Below are positions 24,695 to 33,953 of a stretch of DNA of 64,000 nucleotides, one piece after another. Made by a program: the position numbers and the translations under genes. The stretch comes from Leptofilum sp041748655. Lineage in GTDB: Bacteria; Chloroflexota; Anaerolineae; Promineifilales; Promineifilaceae. The notes under the pieces are model-generated. The model worked only from the letters and a program-made list of their open reading frames with translations, ran no database searches and was not told the origin of the DNA. The stretch is taken from NCBI GenBank assembly GCA_041748655.1, contig JBGTCV010000006.1:62001-126000 (forward strand), written 5' to 3'. Numbering within the stretch: the stretch's first letter is position 1; the number at the start of each line of letters is the position of its first letter.

Positions 24695-25594
24695 TTAACT
24701 ATCGTTCTGATCAATCGCCCGCTGCGTCACCCGATAAATCTCCTCCAGAGTTGCTCCTCGCGCTTTTTCCAGCCGCTCTACCCGCTTTTGGAACTGGTTC
24801 AGCGCGTAATCCGTGAATACCGACTCCTCCAGACCAAACGGCATCACCTCGTAGGCGGCAAACGCATCCCCTACCACGCCCAACGCTGGGGGCAGCAGCT
24901 CATTCATCGTCTCCTCCAGAATATCCCACAGGCCATCGTCGGCCGCTACCAGGCGGGAGAGCAGGAAGATGCCGTAAGCGATGTGGCGCGATTCGTCCTG
25001 CTGCAACAGCCGGATGCCGTGTCGCACGCCGGGCAGAATGTTGTTCTGCTCCATGACGGTGAAGTAGGCGTGGTAGCCGGTTTCGGCCAAAACTCCCTCC
25101 ACAATCATGTTGTATGTCACCGAGGCGCGAATTTGGGCTGCCGGGGAGGCGTCGGCTTGCAGCGCCCGCAGCGCCTGAGGCAGCGCCTGGTAAAAGAGGG
25201 TGTGGTAATTTTCGGTATGGTAATGGCTCAAATCGGGGTTGGCCTGTACCACTTCGACCAAAAGACGGTTGAAAAAGTCGGTATGCTTTGCTTCTTCAAA
25301 CAGGAAGGTGGTGAGGAACATCTCCTCTTCCAGGCGACCCTCCTGGGCAATGGCCATAATCAGCGGCAGCAAGTCCAGCGTGACGGCTTCTTCGCCTGCC
25401 TGGAACATGGCTGTCAGGCGCAGCAGCAAATCTTGCTCTTGCGGGTCCAGCTGCTGCCAATCCGCCTTATCCTGGGTCAGATCGATGTCGCTGGGATTCC
25501 AGATGCCCAGCCGCTTGGCTTTTTCATACAGGCGCATGGGCGGGGTGTGGCGCTGCAAACCACTGCTGGTGGTGAGAAATTGTTGGTGGGTCAT
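24695..25594 (-). CDS. R2-like ligand-binding oxidase
   Basis: The 299-residue ferritin-like protein belongs to the ribonucleotide reductase R2-like group known as R2lox, which binds a Mn/Fe centre and a long-chain fatty acid. Metal ligands appear in FQAGEEAVTLD, FEEAKHTDFF, NMIVEGVLAETGYHAYF and LLQQDESRHIAYG. The Val after GEE and a Tyr in the third helix are positioned for the family's Val-Tyr crosslink. No R1 (large subunit) gene is adjacent, consistent with R2lox rather than NrdB. The start at 25594 is set by AAGGAG upstream. Its physiological reaction is not established. Confidence 0.85.
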   Translation of the reverse strand: MTHQQFLTTSSGLQRHTPPMRLYEKAKRLGIWNPSDIDLTQDKADWQQLDPQEQDLLLRLTAMFQAGEEAVTLDLLPLIMAIAQEGRLEEEMFLTTFLFEEAKHTDFFNRLLVEVVQANPDLSHYHTENYHTLFYQALPQALRALQADASPAAQIRASVTYNMIVEGVLAETGYHAYFTVMEQNNILPGVRHGIRLLQQDESRHIAYGIFLLSRLVAADDGLWDILEETMNELLPPALGVVGDAFAAYEVMPFGLEESVFTDYALNQFQKRVERLEKARGATLEEIYRVTQRAIDQNDS

Positions 25595-25737
25595 CAAAGG
25601 CTCCTTGAATGAGTGGCTCTTGTTTCTTGCATTTGTTTTGCTATTACCGCTGCATCGCAAGTAAGTTTACAATATTATGACCGATTACACAGAAAAATCT
25701 TTCTGTACAAACCGCTGTCTTCATTTTGGAGGAATCT

Positions 25738-26265
25738 ATGAACCCGATTGTCCCTGCTACTCACCTTGATCATTTGCTGCGCCAAACCCGGATGCATCAC
25801 GTGCAGCTCAGCTCTATGGCTGATGTGAAGGCCAATATTATGCTGACGCTGGCTGCGGTTGTCACTACCTTTTCCATTGGTTATTTGAGTGATCCGGTCT
25901 TGCGCTGGCCAGTGGTGGTGTTGATTTTGTTTTGCGTGGCAACCATTTTTTTTGCGGCTTATGCGGTGATGCCCAAGTTGGATTTTGACTACAAGCCACG
26001 GCTTAAAGATCCAGATTGTAACGTTTTGTTTTTTGGCAACTTTATGAATCTGGATTATGAAGAGTTTAGCGAGATTATGGCGGAGGTGATGCAGTCGCCG
26101 GAGAAGGTATATGAAGTGCAAATTCGGGAGGTGTATGAGCTGGGGGTTTATTTGGGGCATCAAAAATACCGGTACGTGCGCCTGGCTTATCTGACGTTTC
26201 TTGGCGGTCTGTTGGGCAGTGGCACGACGTTTGTTTTGGTGGAGATTTTGCGATTTTGGGGTTAA
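25738..26265 (+). CDS. PycTM-like (DUF5706) membrane protein
   Basis: The 175-residue protein has the layout of Pycsar effector transmembrane domains: an N-terminal helix (THLDHLLRQTRMHHVQLSS), the signature MADVKANIMLTLAAVVTTFS entering the first TM, a second TM (about 58-80), an amphipathic helical region, and a last TM (about 150-172). GGAGG at 25728-25732 sets ATG 25738. In Pycsar defence the effector adjoins a pyrimidine cyclase; here the neighbours are R2lox and a lipoprotein, so a defence role is not supported by context. Family assignment is by pattern only. Confidence 0.6.
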   Translation: MNPIVPATHLDHLLRQTRMHHVQLSSMADVKANIMLTLAAVVTTFSIGYLSDPVLRWPVVVLILFCVATIFFAAYAVMPKLDFDYKPRLKDPDCNVLFFGNFMNLDYEEFSEIMAEVMQSPEKVYEVQIREVYELGVYLGHQKYRYVRLAYLTFLGGLLGSGTTFVLVEILRFWG

Positions 26266-26440
26266 CGGCCGTTTCCCCATCCCCTGATTCAATTTGCTAA
26301 TTCAAACTCACCTGCATACAATTCGCTTGGTTCATCCTACAAAAAAATCGTTACACAGATGGGTAACTGAGTCCGACTGGACAGAGCGTTACCCATTATT
26401 CTTTGTATAGCGTGTAACGGGAATGAACTGGAGGATTGTT

Positions 26441-27472
26441 GTGAAAAAGAAAAAAAATGTGCTGTATTTGAGTCGAAGTTGGCAGCTGTTATTGCTGTTT
26501 GGCTTGTTGTTGAGCCTGGCTGCGTGCCAGGGTGATGAAGAACTGTCTGAAGCAGATGTGCAGGCTACGGTGGATACGGCCGTTGCCCTCACCGTCACGG
26601 CCCAAAACGTGGCTGTCAGTGATGAGGTCGCCCAGGCTGAGCTGCCTGCTACCATGACGCCGGCACCTCCTACCGAGGTTCCAACAATGCCTGCCACTTT
26701 ACCGCCGCCGCCTACCCTGGAACCACCGCCGACCAGCTTGCCTGTTCCTACTGATGCGCCGGTGCCTACGGAAACGGCCGTTCCCACCCAGGAACCCACC
26801 GCTGTGTCCACCTCAGTGCCCTCCACCAGCGCCCCTGTCAACACCCAGCCACCGCCACCACCTACCGTACCCGCCGAGCCGGTTTTGAGCGGCAACCTGC
26901 TGGTGAACGGATCCTTTGAGGAAGGGTGGTACAACCTGAACGGCGCACCGGAATTCCAGCTGCCCAACGGCTGGACGCTAGAGTTTGATTCTGGCCCTAC
27001 CGGTTTTGGCAGCCAGCCCTGGGATATCTGGTATGCACCTGAAATCCGCGTTTTGCCCTACTTCCAGCTGCCGGACAACGAACGTGGCTTATTCATCCGC
27101 CAGGGGGAATACACCATCAAAGCGTTCAAAGGCAACGGCCCCATCAGCTTGCGGTTTCTGCAAGACCTTGCCTTGCAGCCTGGCACCTACGTCTTTACCG
27201 CCTACGTCTATCCAGATTTGGTCAGCAGCTACGAGGGGGGGAAACAGTATGCAGGCGATCCAAATTCGGGTGAGGTGCGCTTTATTTCGCCCAGCGGCGG
27301 TACGGGCTGGCTGACGTTTGGTGCTGGTTTTGGCACCTGGGGTGTTTTTCAGCACACCTTTACTCTGGACACTGCCCAAACGGTGCGCGTTGGTGTGGGG
27401 ATGCGCGGCCGTTATGGCTTAGCCAGCAACGGTTTCTTCATTGATGATTGGTCATTACAAAGAGTTGAGTAA
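26441..27472 (+). CDS. Lipoprotein with Pro/Thr linker and carbohydrate-binding-like domain
   Basis: The 343-residue product uses GTG 26441, six bases after GGAGG. An upstream ATG at 26423 precedes the RBS. The signal ends with lipobox LSLAAC (Cys29). A Pro/Thr-rich stalk spans residues about 65-150. The C-terminal jelly-roll begins LLVNGSFEEGWYNLNGAPEF and ends FFIDDWSLQRVE, the pattern of CenC-type CBM4/9 sandwiches. It probably displays a glycan- or polymer-binding module on the surface. Ten bases separate it from ychF. Confidence 0.78.
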   Translation: MKKKKNVLYLSRSWQLLLLFGLLLSLAACQGDEELSEADVQATVDTAVALTVTAQNVAVSDEVAQAELPATMTPAPPTEVPTMPATLPPPPTLEPPPTSLPVPTDAPVPTETAVPTQEPTAVSTSVPSTSAPVNTQPPPPPTVPAEPVLSGNLLVNGSFEEGWYNLNGAPEFQLPNGWTLEFDSGPTGFGSQPWDIWYAPEIRVLPYFQLPDNERGLFIRQGEYTIKAFKGNGPISLRFLQDLALQPGTYVFTAYVYPDLVSSYEGGKQYAGDPNSGEVRFISPSGGTGWLTFGAGFGTWGVFQHTFTLDTAQTVRVGVGMRGRYGLASNGFFIDDWSLQRVE

Positions 27473-27481
27473 GTATAAACT

Positions 27482-28570
27482 ATGAAATTAGGAATTATTG
27501 GTCTGCCCAGCAGCGGCAAAACGACCGTTTTTAACGCGCTCACCAAGGGAGATGCCCCCACGGGGCAAAGCATGGGGGGGCGGTTTGATGTGCTAACGGC
27601 CGTTGTCGATGTTTACGATGAGCGGGTGGATGTGTTAACCCGGATGTTTAACCCTAAAAAAACCACCTTCGCCAAGATTACCTACACCGACGTGGCGGGC
27701 ATCAAAAAGGGGGCCAATGAAGGCGGTGGCCTCAGCGGCGAGCTGCTCAACCACCTCTCCGGGCTGGATGGTTTTGTCCATGTGGTGCGGGCTTTTGAGT
27801 CTGATCTGGTGCCCCATCCCGACGGCAGCGTGAATGCCGCCCGCGATCTGGAAATTCTGGACACGGAATTTTTGCTGAATGATTTGGGTGTGGTGGAGCG
27901 GCGCATCGAGAAGATTGAAGATGGCTTGCGCAAGGGGGCGACCAAGAATAAAGTGGCTGCCCAGGCGGAGCTGGCGCTGTTCCAGCAGTTAAATGAGACG
28001 TTGAGCGAGGAACGGCCGTTACGTGCCCTCACCCTCACCGACGAGCAGGAAAAAATGCTGCGTGGCTACGGTCTGCTCACCCTCAAACCTACCGTTGTCC
28101 TCCTGAATATTGGCGACGACCAGCCAGAGCTGGCGCTGGATTATGACCATCCCCAAACCGTGGTAGCCAACCTGCGCGGCAAGCTGGAGATGGAGCTGGC
28201 GCAGCTGAGCGCCGCCGGAGATACCGAATCACTGGAAATGTTCATGGAAGAGTACGGCGTCACCGAACTCAGCCTGGATCGGGTGATTGGCCTGAGCTAC
28301 GATTTAATGGGGCTGCAATCCTTTTTTACCGTGGGTGAAGATGAAGTGCGGGCCTGGACCATTAAGCGGGGGGCAACGGCCGTAGAAGCCGCCGCCACCA
28401 TCCACACTGACCTGGCTAAAGGGTTTATTCGCGCCGAAACGGCCGCTTACGACGATCTGACAGAATTAGGGAGCCTGGCCCAGGCGCGCACCGCGGGCAG
28501 GCTGCGCCAGGAAGGTAAAACCTACGTCGTGCAGGATGGCGACGTGATCAACGTCAAGTTCAATATTTAA
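27482..28570 (+). CDS. ychF: Redox-regulated ATPase YchF (OLA1 family)
   Basis: The 362-residue P-loop protein has G1 GLPSSGKTTVFNAL, G3 YTDVAGIKKGA with the extended glycine loop, a coiled-coil insert (residues about 130-190), and the C-terminal TGS-like domain (SFFTVGEDEVRAWTI ... AAAYDDLTELGS ... YVVQDGDVINVKFN). YchF hydrolyses ATP and binds ribosomes. It is a conserved single-copy gene and looks intact. The sequence carries ACGGCCGT at three places without frame loss. Confidence 0.95.
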   Translation: MKLGIIGLPSSGKTTVFNALTKGDAPTGQSMGGRFDVLTAVVDVYDERVDVLTRMFNPKKTTFAKITYTDVAGIKKGANEGGGLSGELLNHLSGLDGFVHVVRAFESDLVPHPDGSVNAARDLEILDTEFLLNDLGVVERRIEKIEDGLRKGATKNKVAAQAELALFQQLNETLSEERPLRALTLTDEQEKMLRGYGLLTLKPTVVLLNIGDDQPELALDYDHPQTVVANLRGKLEMELAQLSAAGDTESLEMFMEEYGVTELSLDRVIGLSYDLMGLQSFFTVGEDEVRAWTIKRGATAVEAAATIHTDLAKGFIRAETAAYDDLTELGSLAQARTAGRLRQEGKTYVVQDGDVINVKFNI

Positions 28571-29049
28571 GGGCAGCAGCGTATGGATTGCTGGACCGGT
28601 TGGAAACGGCCGTTTCCAACCAGGATAACGCTCTTTTGTTCCAGCTCATCCACTCGGAACGCGGCCTGCGTGTGCGCTTGCTCTGGTACGAAGCCGAAAC
28701 CCGGCTGGACAACCAGGGCGTCTTCAGCGACCCTACCAGCTACAACTGGGGCAACGCTGCTGGCAGCGGCGAACCGATTTTGGGCACTCCCGCCCAGGTA
28801 CTGCTCCCCCGCCTGCAAAACGACTTTTTAGACGCCACCGAATCGGCCTGTAACGACATTTTGCACGGCGGCACGGCTGGTTTTGTCATCCTGCCCGATG
28901 CGTACGCCCCGCTGAATTACTACGCCTTCTACCGCCCTGGCAGCGAAGAATTTGCCGGACTCAACTAGGGCAGCTGGGTAGTAGGGCTGGAGCTGTGGCA
29001 GGGTCAATATTATGTGAGTGCGCTGGTGCATTATCAATGGGAACCGTAA
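28571..29049 (+). pseudogene. Remnant of an unrecognised gene, interrupted by TAG
   Basis: Directly after the ychF stop, a frame reads GLLDRLETAVSNQDNALLFQ with no proper start (only TTG 28588) or RBS. It continues to TAG at 28966-28968, where the homologous-looking sequence goes on in the same frame (GSWVVGLELWQGQYYVSALV) to TAA at 29049. A missing 5' part plus one nonsense codon suggests a decaying gene fused to the ychF end by deletion. About 150 codons remain. The original function is unknown. Confidence 0.55.
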
Positions 29050-29093
29050 TTCCCCGGCAGATGCTGTTTGGCAATTAAACGCGGCAATAGAGC

Positions 29094-30302
29094 CTACGAT
29101 ACCATCGCTGCTTTGAGCTGGGTTACGGCCGTTTCCTCAATCGCTCCGATCTGCAAAACCTGCTCCGCCAATCCCGCCTGAAATGCTTCAACTTCCTTTT
29201 CACTCATCGGAAATTCAGTCTCGGCCTGGGTCAGCAGCGCATGTTCCCGCTGTCTTAACTCGGCAATCTCGGCGGTGGCTGCACTGCCCTGGTTCAACAG
29301 CATGTCGCGCTGCTTCAGTTGGATCTGGCCCATTTCGCCCAGCAGGGGCACGTCGGCGGGCAGCAGCGCCTGGCAAAAATCGTTCCACGCCTGGGCACTG
29401 CGCCGAAAGTGGGGGGACACGTCTTTCAGAGCTGGATTTTCTAAAAGCAAGCTGGCTTCATCCAGAAAGTTGGCAAAGACATCCCGCTCGGCACCGCCAA
29501 CCTTGCCAAAACAGCTGATGTCACCAAACACGCCCGTCAGCCCGGCCAGCAGCTTGCGCCCGGCGGGGAATTCCCTTGCCCAGCTGAGGCGCATTTTGGG
29601 TTTGGTGAGCAGGTTGGCCCAATAGTGGTAGGCTGCCAGCCCAAAGTTGTTTTTAGAGCCCTTCGGTGGTTTTTCGGTGTACAGCTTCAGGCAGTCCCAA
29701 ATGCCGGCCTGCACTGCACCGGGCAGCTTGTCGGGGATGGGTGGTTCCAGTGTGAGCACACGAAACTTGTCCTTTTTCACGCGGGCGCGGGCGGCGTGCA
29801 GGGCTTCTGTGCTGAGGGTAAGCGGTACGCGGGCACGGTCGGCGATGTGGGCGATTGCGGCCGTTTCGTCGTAGCCATACACCAGGATAGGGAACATGGC
29901 CCACATGCCCTCGTCGTAAGGCAAGGCATTGTAGGGCAGACTGAAATAGTCAGCCCACACGATGGCTGGCTCGCCATTTTCCAGCGTATCGACCAGATTG
30001 GCCACGCCTTTGGCTGGATTGGGCGTATGGCGGCGATTTTGCACCACGCCGAGGCGGGAGAGCAGGGTGTCCAGCGGATCGAAGGTGTTGCGGGTGAGGA
30101 TGCGGGCCTGTGGGTCGTATCCTTCGTAGGCAAAAGAGAAGTAGCCCATCGCCGCGCCGCCGCTGATGCCCAGGAGCAGCGCTTCGCTGTACGGCCGTTC
30201 CGTGTGGGGCGCTTTAACACCGCTGTAGGCGAGGAAGTTGCAAACGGTGCCGGTTTCCCAGTGACGGCCGTAAAACTGTGTGTAGTCGTCTAAAATTGGC
30301 AT
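29094..30302 (-). CDS. BtrH N-terminal domain protein (DUF4872-like)
   Basis: The 402-residue protein has a BtrH-type papain-like N-terminal domain: HWETGTVCNFLAYSGV with the candidate nucleophilic Cys (about residue 18), SEALLLGISGGAAMGYF, NGEPAIVWADYFSLPYN, and FPILVYGYDETA. A helical C-terminal half follows. BtrH transfers an acyl group from carrier protein in butirosin biosynthesis; many free-standing members exist with unknown substrates. ATG 30302 is set by GGAGG five bases upstream. No carrier protein or natural-product genes adjoin it. Confidence 0.75.
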   Translation of the reverse strand: MPILDDYTQFYGRHWETGTVCNFLAYSGVKAPHTERPYSEALLLGISGGAAMGYFSFAYEGYDPQARILTRNTFDPLDTLLSRLGVVQNRRHTPNPAKGVANLVDTLENGEPAIVWADYFSLPYNALPYDEGMWAMFPILVYGYDETAAIAHIADRARVPLTLSTEALHAARARVKKDKFRVLTLEPPIPDKLPGAVQAGIWDCLKLYTEKPPKGSKNNFGLAAYHYWANLLTKPKMRLSWAREFPAGRKLLAGLTGVFGDISCFGKVGGAERDVFANFLDEASLLLENPALKDVSPHFRRSAQAWNDFCQALLPADVPLLGEMGQIQLKQRDMLLNQGSAATAEIAELRQREHALLTQAETEFPMSEKEVEAFQAGLAEQVLQIGAIEETAVTQLKAAMVS

Positions 30303-30448
30303 GAAATCCTCCAGGTGTTTGTTTGAAATCATGCTGGCAGTATACGGCCGTTTCCCCACCTCCTAGAAAAACAGCGACATAGTATGCACTTTTTCGCAGT
30401 TAAGCAAACCACAGAAACTACGTCTTTTCCAAGTTGGCGCGTAAGCGC

Positions 30449-31993
30449 CTAGCAATTTTGTTCAAACCATTCTATCAACTCATCGGCTGCATCATAAGAT
30501 TCCAGAATAGGGATGCCCCCTTGTTCTTTCAAATGTTCTGCTTGCTCTGGCTCGAATACGCTGAAGATTGTTTGGACACCACCTGTATGTTTGAGTAACG
30601 CTTCGTTGTTTCTCAGGCGGCGCATGGTAGAAACAACGACCAAGGCGTCCTGAATTCCGGCGGCCTGCAGCACTTCAGGATAGGTGGCGTTGCCCTGAAT
30701 AGCCGGGGCGCCTAACTGTTCCACCTGTTCAACCACTGCGCTGTCATCGTCAATGACGACAACCGGCTGGTTGTGCGAAAGAAGCCATTTGAGCAGTTCG
30801 AGCCCGTGCCCGCCGCAGCCTATGAGCACGACGTGGTTTTTCAGGTTTACGGCCGTATCAATATGCCGCCAATCGCTCCAAAAATGCATTAATCTGACGG
30901 CCAACTTATCGGTAGCAATAAAAGGGGTGAGAATCATGGTGATGACGGTGACAATGGCGATGACGCTCAAAATACCGTTATCGAGATGGTTCTGCTGAAC
31001 GCCGATAAAGCCGACGATAAGGGAAAATTCACTCGTTTGGGCCAGTAAAAGACCGCTTTCTATCGCCGCACGCGACGTTAACCCTGCTTTCCGGGCAATT
31101 AAATGAACCATGATAGGCGTGAGTAATAGGACAACGGCCGTTAAACTCAACGCCAGCAGCAGCTCAGATAGCCCCGGCAGCGTTAGTGTCGCGCCTAGCG
31201 CCACAAAAAAAATGGCTAGAAAAAAGTCAGACAATGAAGCCAACTGCCCCCGAAAGATGCCACTAACCGGGAAGACGGAAAGCGAAACGCCAGCCAGAAA
31301 GGCTCCCACGACAATAGGCACATTAATCAGGTTGGATGCACCGATGAACAGGAATAGAATTGCCAGAACCACCAGTAAACGCTCTTCCTCATCCAGATTC
31401 AGTTTAATCATCAGCCAGGGAGTGACCCATTTCAACCCGGCATACGCCAGCAGCATCAGCCCCAGCGTCCCGTTCACGCTCACCAGCGCTACCGCTAATC
31501 CTTGCTCAGCTTGAGACAGGGCCGAGATGAGCAAAACAATGATCAGGTCTTGTACCAGCAACACGCCGACAACCAGCCGCCCAAATGGCTCGAACAGCTG
31601 CTGACGCTGCTTGAGCAGACGTATCACTACCAGGGTAGAGCTGGCAGCTAAAGCGAGCGCAATATAAAGCGACGCCAGCCAATCTAGCCCAATTAAAAGG
31701 GCAATCCCAAACCCAACCAGACCCAATAAGAAAAATTGGGTAATGCCTACGATAATGGCAGCTCGCCCTTGTTTACCTACGCGGGACGGATTCATCTCTG
31801 TGCCAAAGGTGAAAACCAGAAAAGCTAACCCCAGAACTAGCGCGTCTTGTAAAAGCTGTGGGTCTTCTACCAGATCTAGCGTGGCAATACCAATGCCGCT
31901 CATGATTAGCAGAGGCGCTATCGGCACGTTCCACCAGCGGGCCAGGCCCATTCCGAGCGCAGCGGCAGCTAAAATAATTAACATCACACTCAT
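30449..31993 (-). CDS. Monovalent cation/proton antiporter with TrkA-N domain (CPA2)
   Basis: The 514-residue product has about 12 transmembrane helices of the KefB/CPA2 type, with GLAFLVFTFGTEMNPSRV, ALALAASSTLVVIRLL, VVGVLLVQDLIIVLL and GAFLAGVSLS. The NAD-binding TrkA-N domain follows (VVLIGCGGHGLELLKWLL, VVVIDDDSAVVEQVEQLG). The ATG overlaps the stop of the upstream antiporter gene by four bases, indicating coupled translation. Transported ions (K+ or Na+ against H+) cannot be decided. Confidence 0.88.
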   Translation of the reverse strand: MSVMLIILAAAALGMGLARWWNVPIAPLLIMSGIGIATLDLVEDPQLLQDALVLGLAFLVFTFGTEMNPSRVGKQGRAAIIVGITQFFLLGLVGFGIALLIGLDWLASLYIALALAASSTLVVIRLLKQRQQLFEPFGRLVVGVLLVQDLIIVLLISALSQAEQGLAVALVSVNGTLGLMLLAYAGLKWVTPWLMIKLNLDEEERLLVVLAILFLFIGASNLINVPIVVGAFLAGVSLSVFPVSGIFRGQLASLSDFFLAIFFVALGATLTLPGLSELLLALSLTAVVLLLTPIMVHLIARKAGLTSRAAIESGLLLAQTSEFSLIVGFIGVQQNHLDNGILSVIAIVTVITMILTPFIATDKLAVRLMHFWSDWRHIDTAVNLKNHVVLIGCGGHGLELLKWLLSHNQPVVVIDDDSAVVEQVEQLGAPAIQGNATYPEVLQAAGIQDALVVVSTMRRLRNNEALLKHTGGVQTIFSVFEPEQAEHLKEQGGIPILESYDAADELIEWFEQNC

Positions 31994-33651
31994 GATGGCT
32001 GCGCTCCCGTTTTTTTCAGTTTTTTAATAACGTTGGCCAACCATGGCTTCTTGGGATCAATTAAAAAATCAACACCCAATTGCTGCAAATCCTCCACTAC
32101 AGATGGATCAAAGGCATGAATAGCAACTGGAGCGCCTGCCTGCTTGCTCCGGTAAGCCAGCCAATTGTTACTGTCTTCAATCCGCAGCGTAGACACGACC
32201 AGTTTGGCTCTTTCCAGGGATGCTTCTTCCAGAACTGATGGGTAATCAACGCTGCCCACCAGGGAATGACCGGGCAAATCCTCCAGCTTGCGGGCATCGG
32301 TATCGATGGCCAGTACGATTTCGCCTCGCCGGTGCAAATCTGTCACCAGCCGTCGCCCCATTGCGTTCATTCCTACCACAAGCACATGACCACTCAGGGG
32401 TGGCTCACTTTTTTCATCTTCTGTTTGCGAAGCGCGGAACGGTTTTAACAGCCCCCAACGGCGTATCCTTTCGTATAAACCTTCATTGTAAAGAATCATA
32501 TAAGAGCTTACACCAATGGTAATAAGGCCAATAACTGTGATGAGCGAGAGGATGGATTCGTCGATCAGACCGGCGCTAAGACCTACAGCCGCAAAAATAA
32601 AGGAGAACTCACTAATTTGGGCGACGGTGACGCTGGTCATAAAGGAGGTTCGTTCGCTGTAACCTCCTCGGGCAATAATGAGCATGAAAATGAAGGGATT
32701 GCCAATAATCACAAAAGCGGACAAAACAATTGCGGCAAACCAATGTTCGGTAGCCGAGGCCAACTCCATTTGCGCCCCTAAAGCGATAAAAAAGATAGCG
32801 ATGAAAAAGTTCATTAATGGATGAACCCGTCGTCGCAGGTCATGGGCGATGGGCAGCTGGGCCAGGCTTAAACCAGCCAAAAAAGCACCTATTTCTGGCG
32901 AAAGCTGAAGCCATTCTGAGCCAACGACAAAGGCAAAACAGTAGCACAAGCTCCAGATGAGGGTGGCCTCGGCGGATGAAGCCACCCAGGACATTGGTTT
33001 TACCAGAAGGTAGCGAGCTGCCAGCAGCGCTGCCCCAAGCAAAACGGCCATACCCACGAAGGCTTGACCCAAGCCAGCGGCTACCGTGCTGAATTCCAGG
33101 GATTCTGGTTCGCCGAGACCAGCCAGGAAGGTAAGGACAATAATAACCACCAAATCCTGGACCAGGAAGATGCCGACGGCAATACGGCCGTATAAAAGGT
33201 GCAAATGGTTTTTCTGGTCTAGCAGCTTCACGACCACTACGGTGCTGCTAAACGTTAGCGCTGTGGCCAAAAAGATGGAGGCCATGACGTCAAAACCCAG
33301 CAGCAGCGCGATGCCATACCCAAGCGCCGCCGTAAACACCACCTGACCCAAACCAGCCGATATGGCTACCTTACCGACTGCCCGAATCTTGTCCAGGCTT
33401 AATTCTAAACCCACCAGAAACAGCAGCAGCACAATGCCAATTTCAGCCGCTACGGCCACAGCAGCTTCTGTGCCAGACGCATGGTGGCCCAGTTGGATGG
33501 AAAGCAGATTAAACCCTACCGGGCCTACTATCAGACCGGTCAAAATATAGAGCACAATACTGGGAATATTAATCCGACGTGCGATGAGTACCACAGCCGC
33601 AGCAGTCACGATCATGATGCCAATGCTGCTGACAAAATCTAAATCAGCCAT
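31990..33651 (-). CDS. Monovalent cation/proton antiporter with TrkA-N domain (CPA2), paralogue
   Basis: The 553-residue antiporter is related to the next gene, with which it overlaps by ATGA. Membrane motifs include GIVLLLFLVGLELSLDKI, ATALTFSSTVVVVKLL, AVGIFLVQDLVVIIVL and GAFLAGLSLAQLP. The regulatory domain starts HVLVVGMNAMGRRLVTDL, with IDTDARKLEDL. The two genes form a two-gene unit from a tandem duplication. They may assemble as a heteromer or act under different conditions. Confidence 0.88.
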   Translation of the reverse strand: MADLDFVSSIGIMIVTAAAVVLIARRINIPSIVLYILTGLIVGPVGFNLLSIQLGHHASGTEAAVAVAAEIGIVLLLFLVGLELSLDKIRAVGKVAISAGLGQVVFTAALGYGIALLLGFDVMASIFLATALTFSSTVVVVKLLDQKNHLHLLYGRIAVGIFLVQDLVVIIVLTFLAGLGEPESLEFSTVAAGLGQAFVGMAVLLGAALLAARYLLVKPMSWVASSAEATLIWSLCYCFAFVVGSEWLQLSPEIGAFLAGLSLAQLPIAHDLRRRVHPLMNFFIAIFFIALGAQMELASATEHWFAAIVLSAFVIIGNPFIFMLIIARGGYSERTSFMTSVTVAQISEFSFIFAAVGLSAGLIDESILSLITVIGLITIGVSSYMILYNEGLYERIRRWGLLKPFRASQTEDEKSEPPLSGHVLVVGMNAMGRRLVTDLHRRGEIVLAIDTDARKLEDLPGHSLVGSVDYPSVLEEASLERAKLVVSTLRIEDSNNWLAYRSKQAGAPVAIHAFDPSVVEDLQQLGVDFLIDPKKPWLANVIKKLKKTGAQPS

Positions 33652-33953
33652 AAATATCTAACCCTTTATTGAACTATGTTGGGTCTTCAGGATTTTGCGG
33701 AGTTGACGCCGTGAAACCCTTCGGCGGCCTCAGGGCGGGCTGTGATGCGTGACCAGAGGTAAATCGCATTTCACGCATTATGAACTTGTCAATTCCCCGA
33801 AAGCCCAAAGAGCCAAAATTATTTAATCAATAACCCTCATCCCCTTGGTGATAATAGAAGCTAAACCCTATTCTGTCCACCCGGATTTGCCGAGAAGATA
33901 GATAAACGCGCTGAAGAGTTTGTGCTAATTTACAATCGATTTTTTGGCAGCGG
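33652..33953. other. Intergenic region, nothing clear
   Basis: The 302 bases between two minus-strand genes hold no good frame. A TGATGCGTGA ... TCACGCATTA inverted repeat lies at about 33742-33781, related to the ACGCATCACG arms at 53446-53503. The promoter of the antiporter pair should lie at the left end. Confidence 0.5.

Noticed and set aside
24695..25594. Ribonucleotide reductase beta subunit NrdB
   Set aside because: No large-subunit gene is adjacent, and the motif set (GEEAVTLD, VEGVLAETGYH, DESRHIAYG) fits R2lox better.
25738..26265. Complete Pycsar anti-phage system
   Set aside because: No nucleotidyl cyclase gene lies beside the PycTM-like gene on either side.
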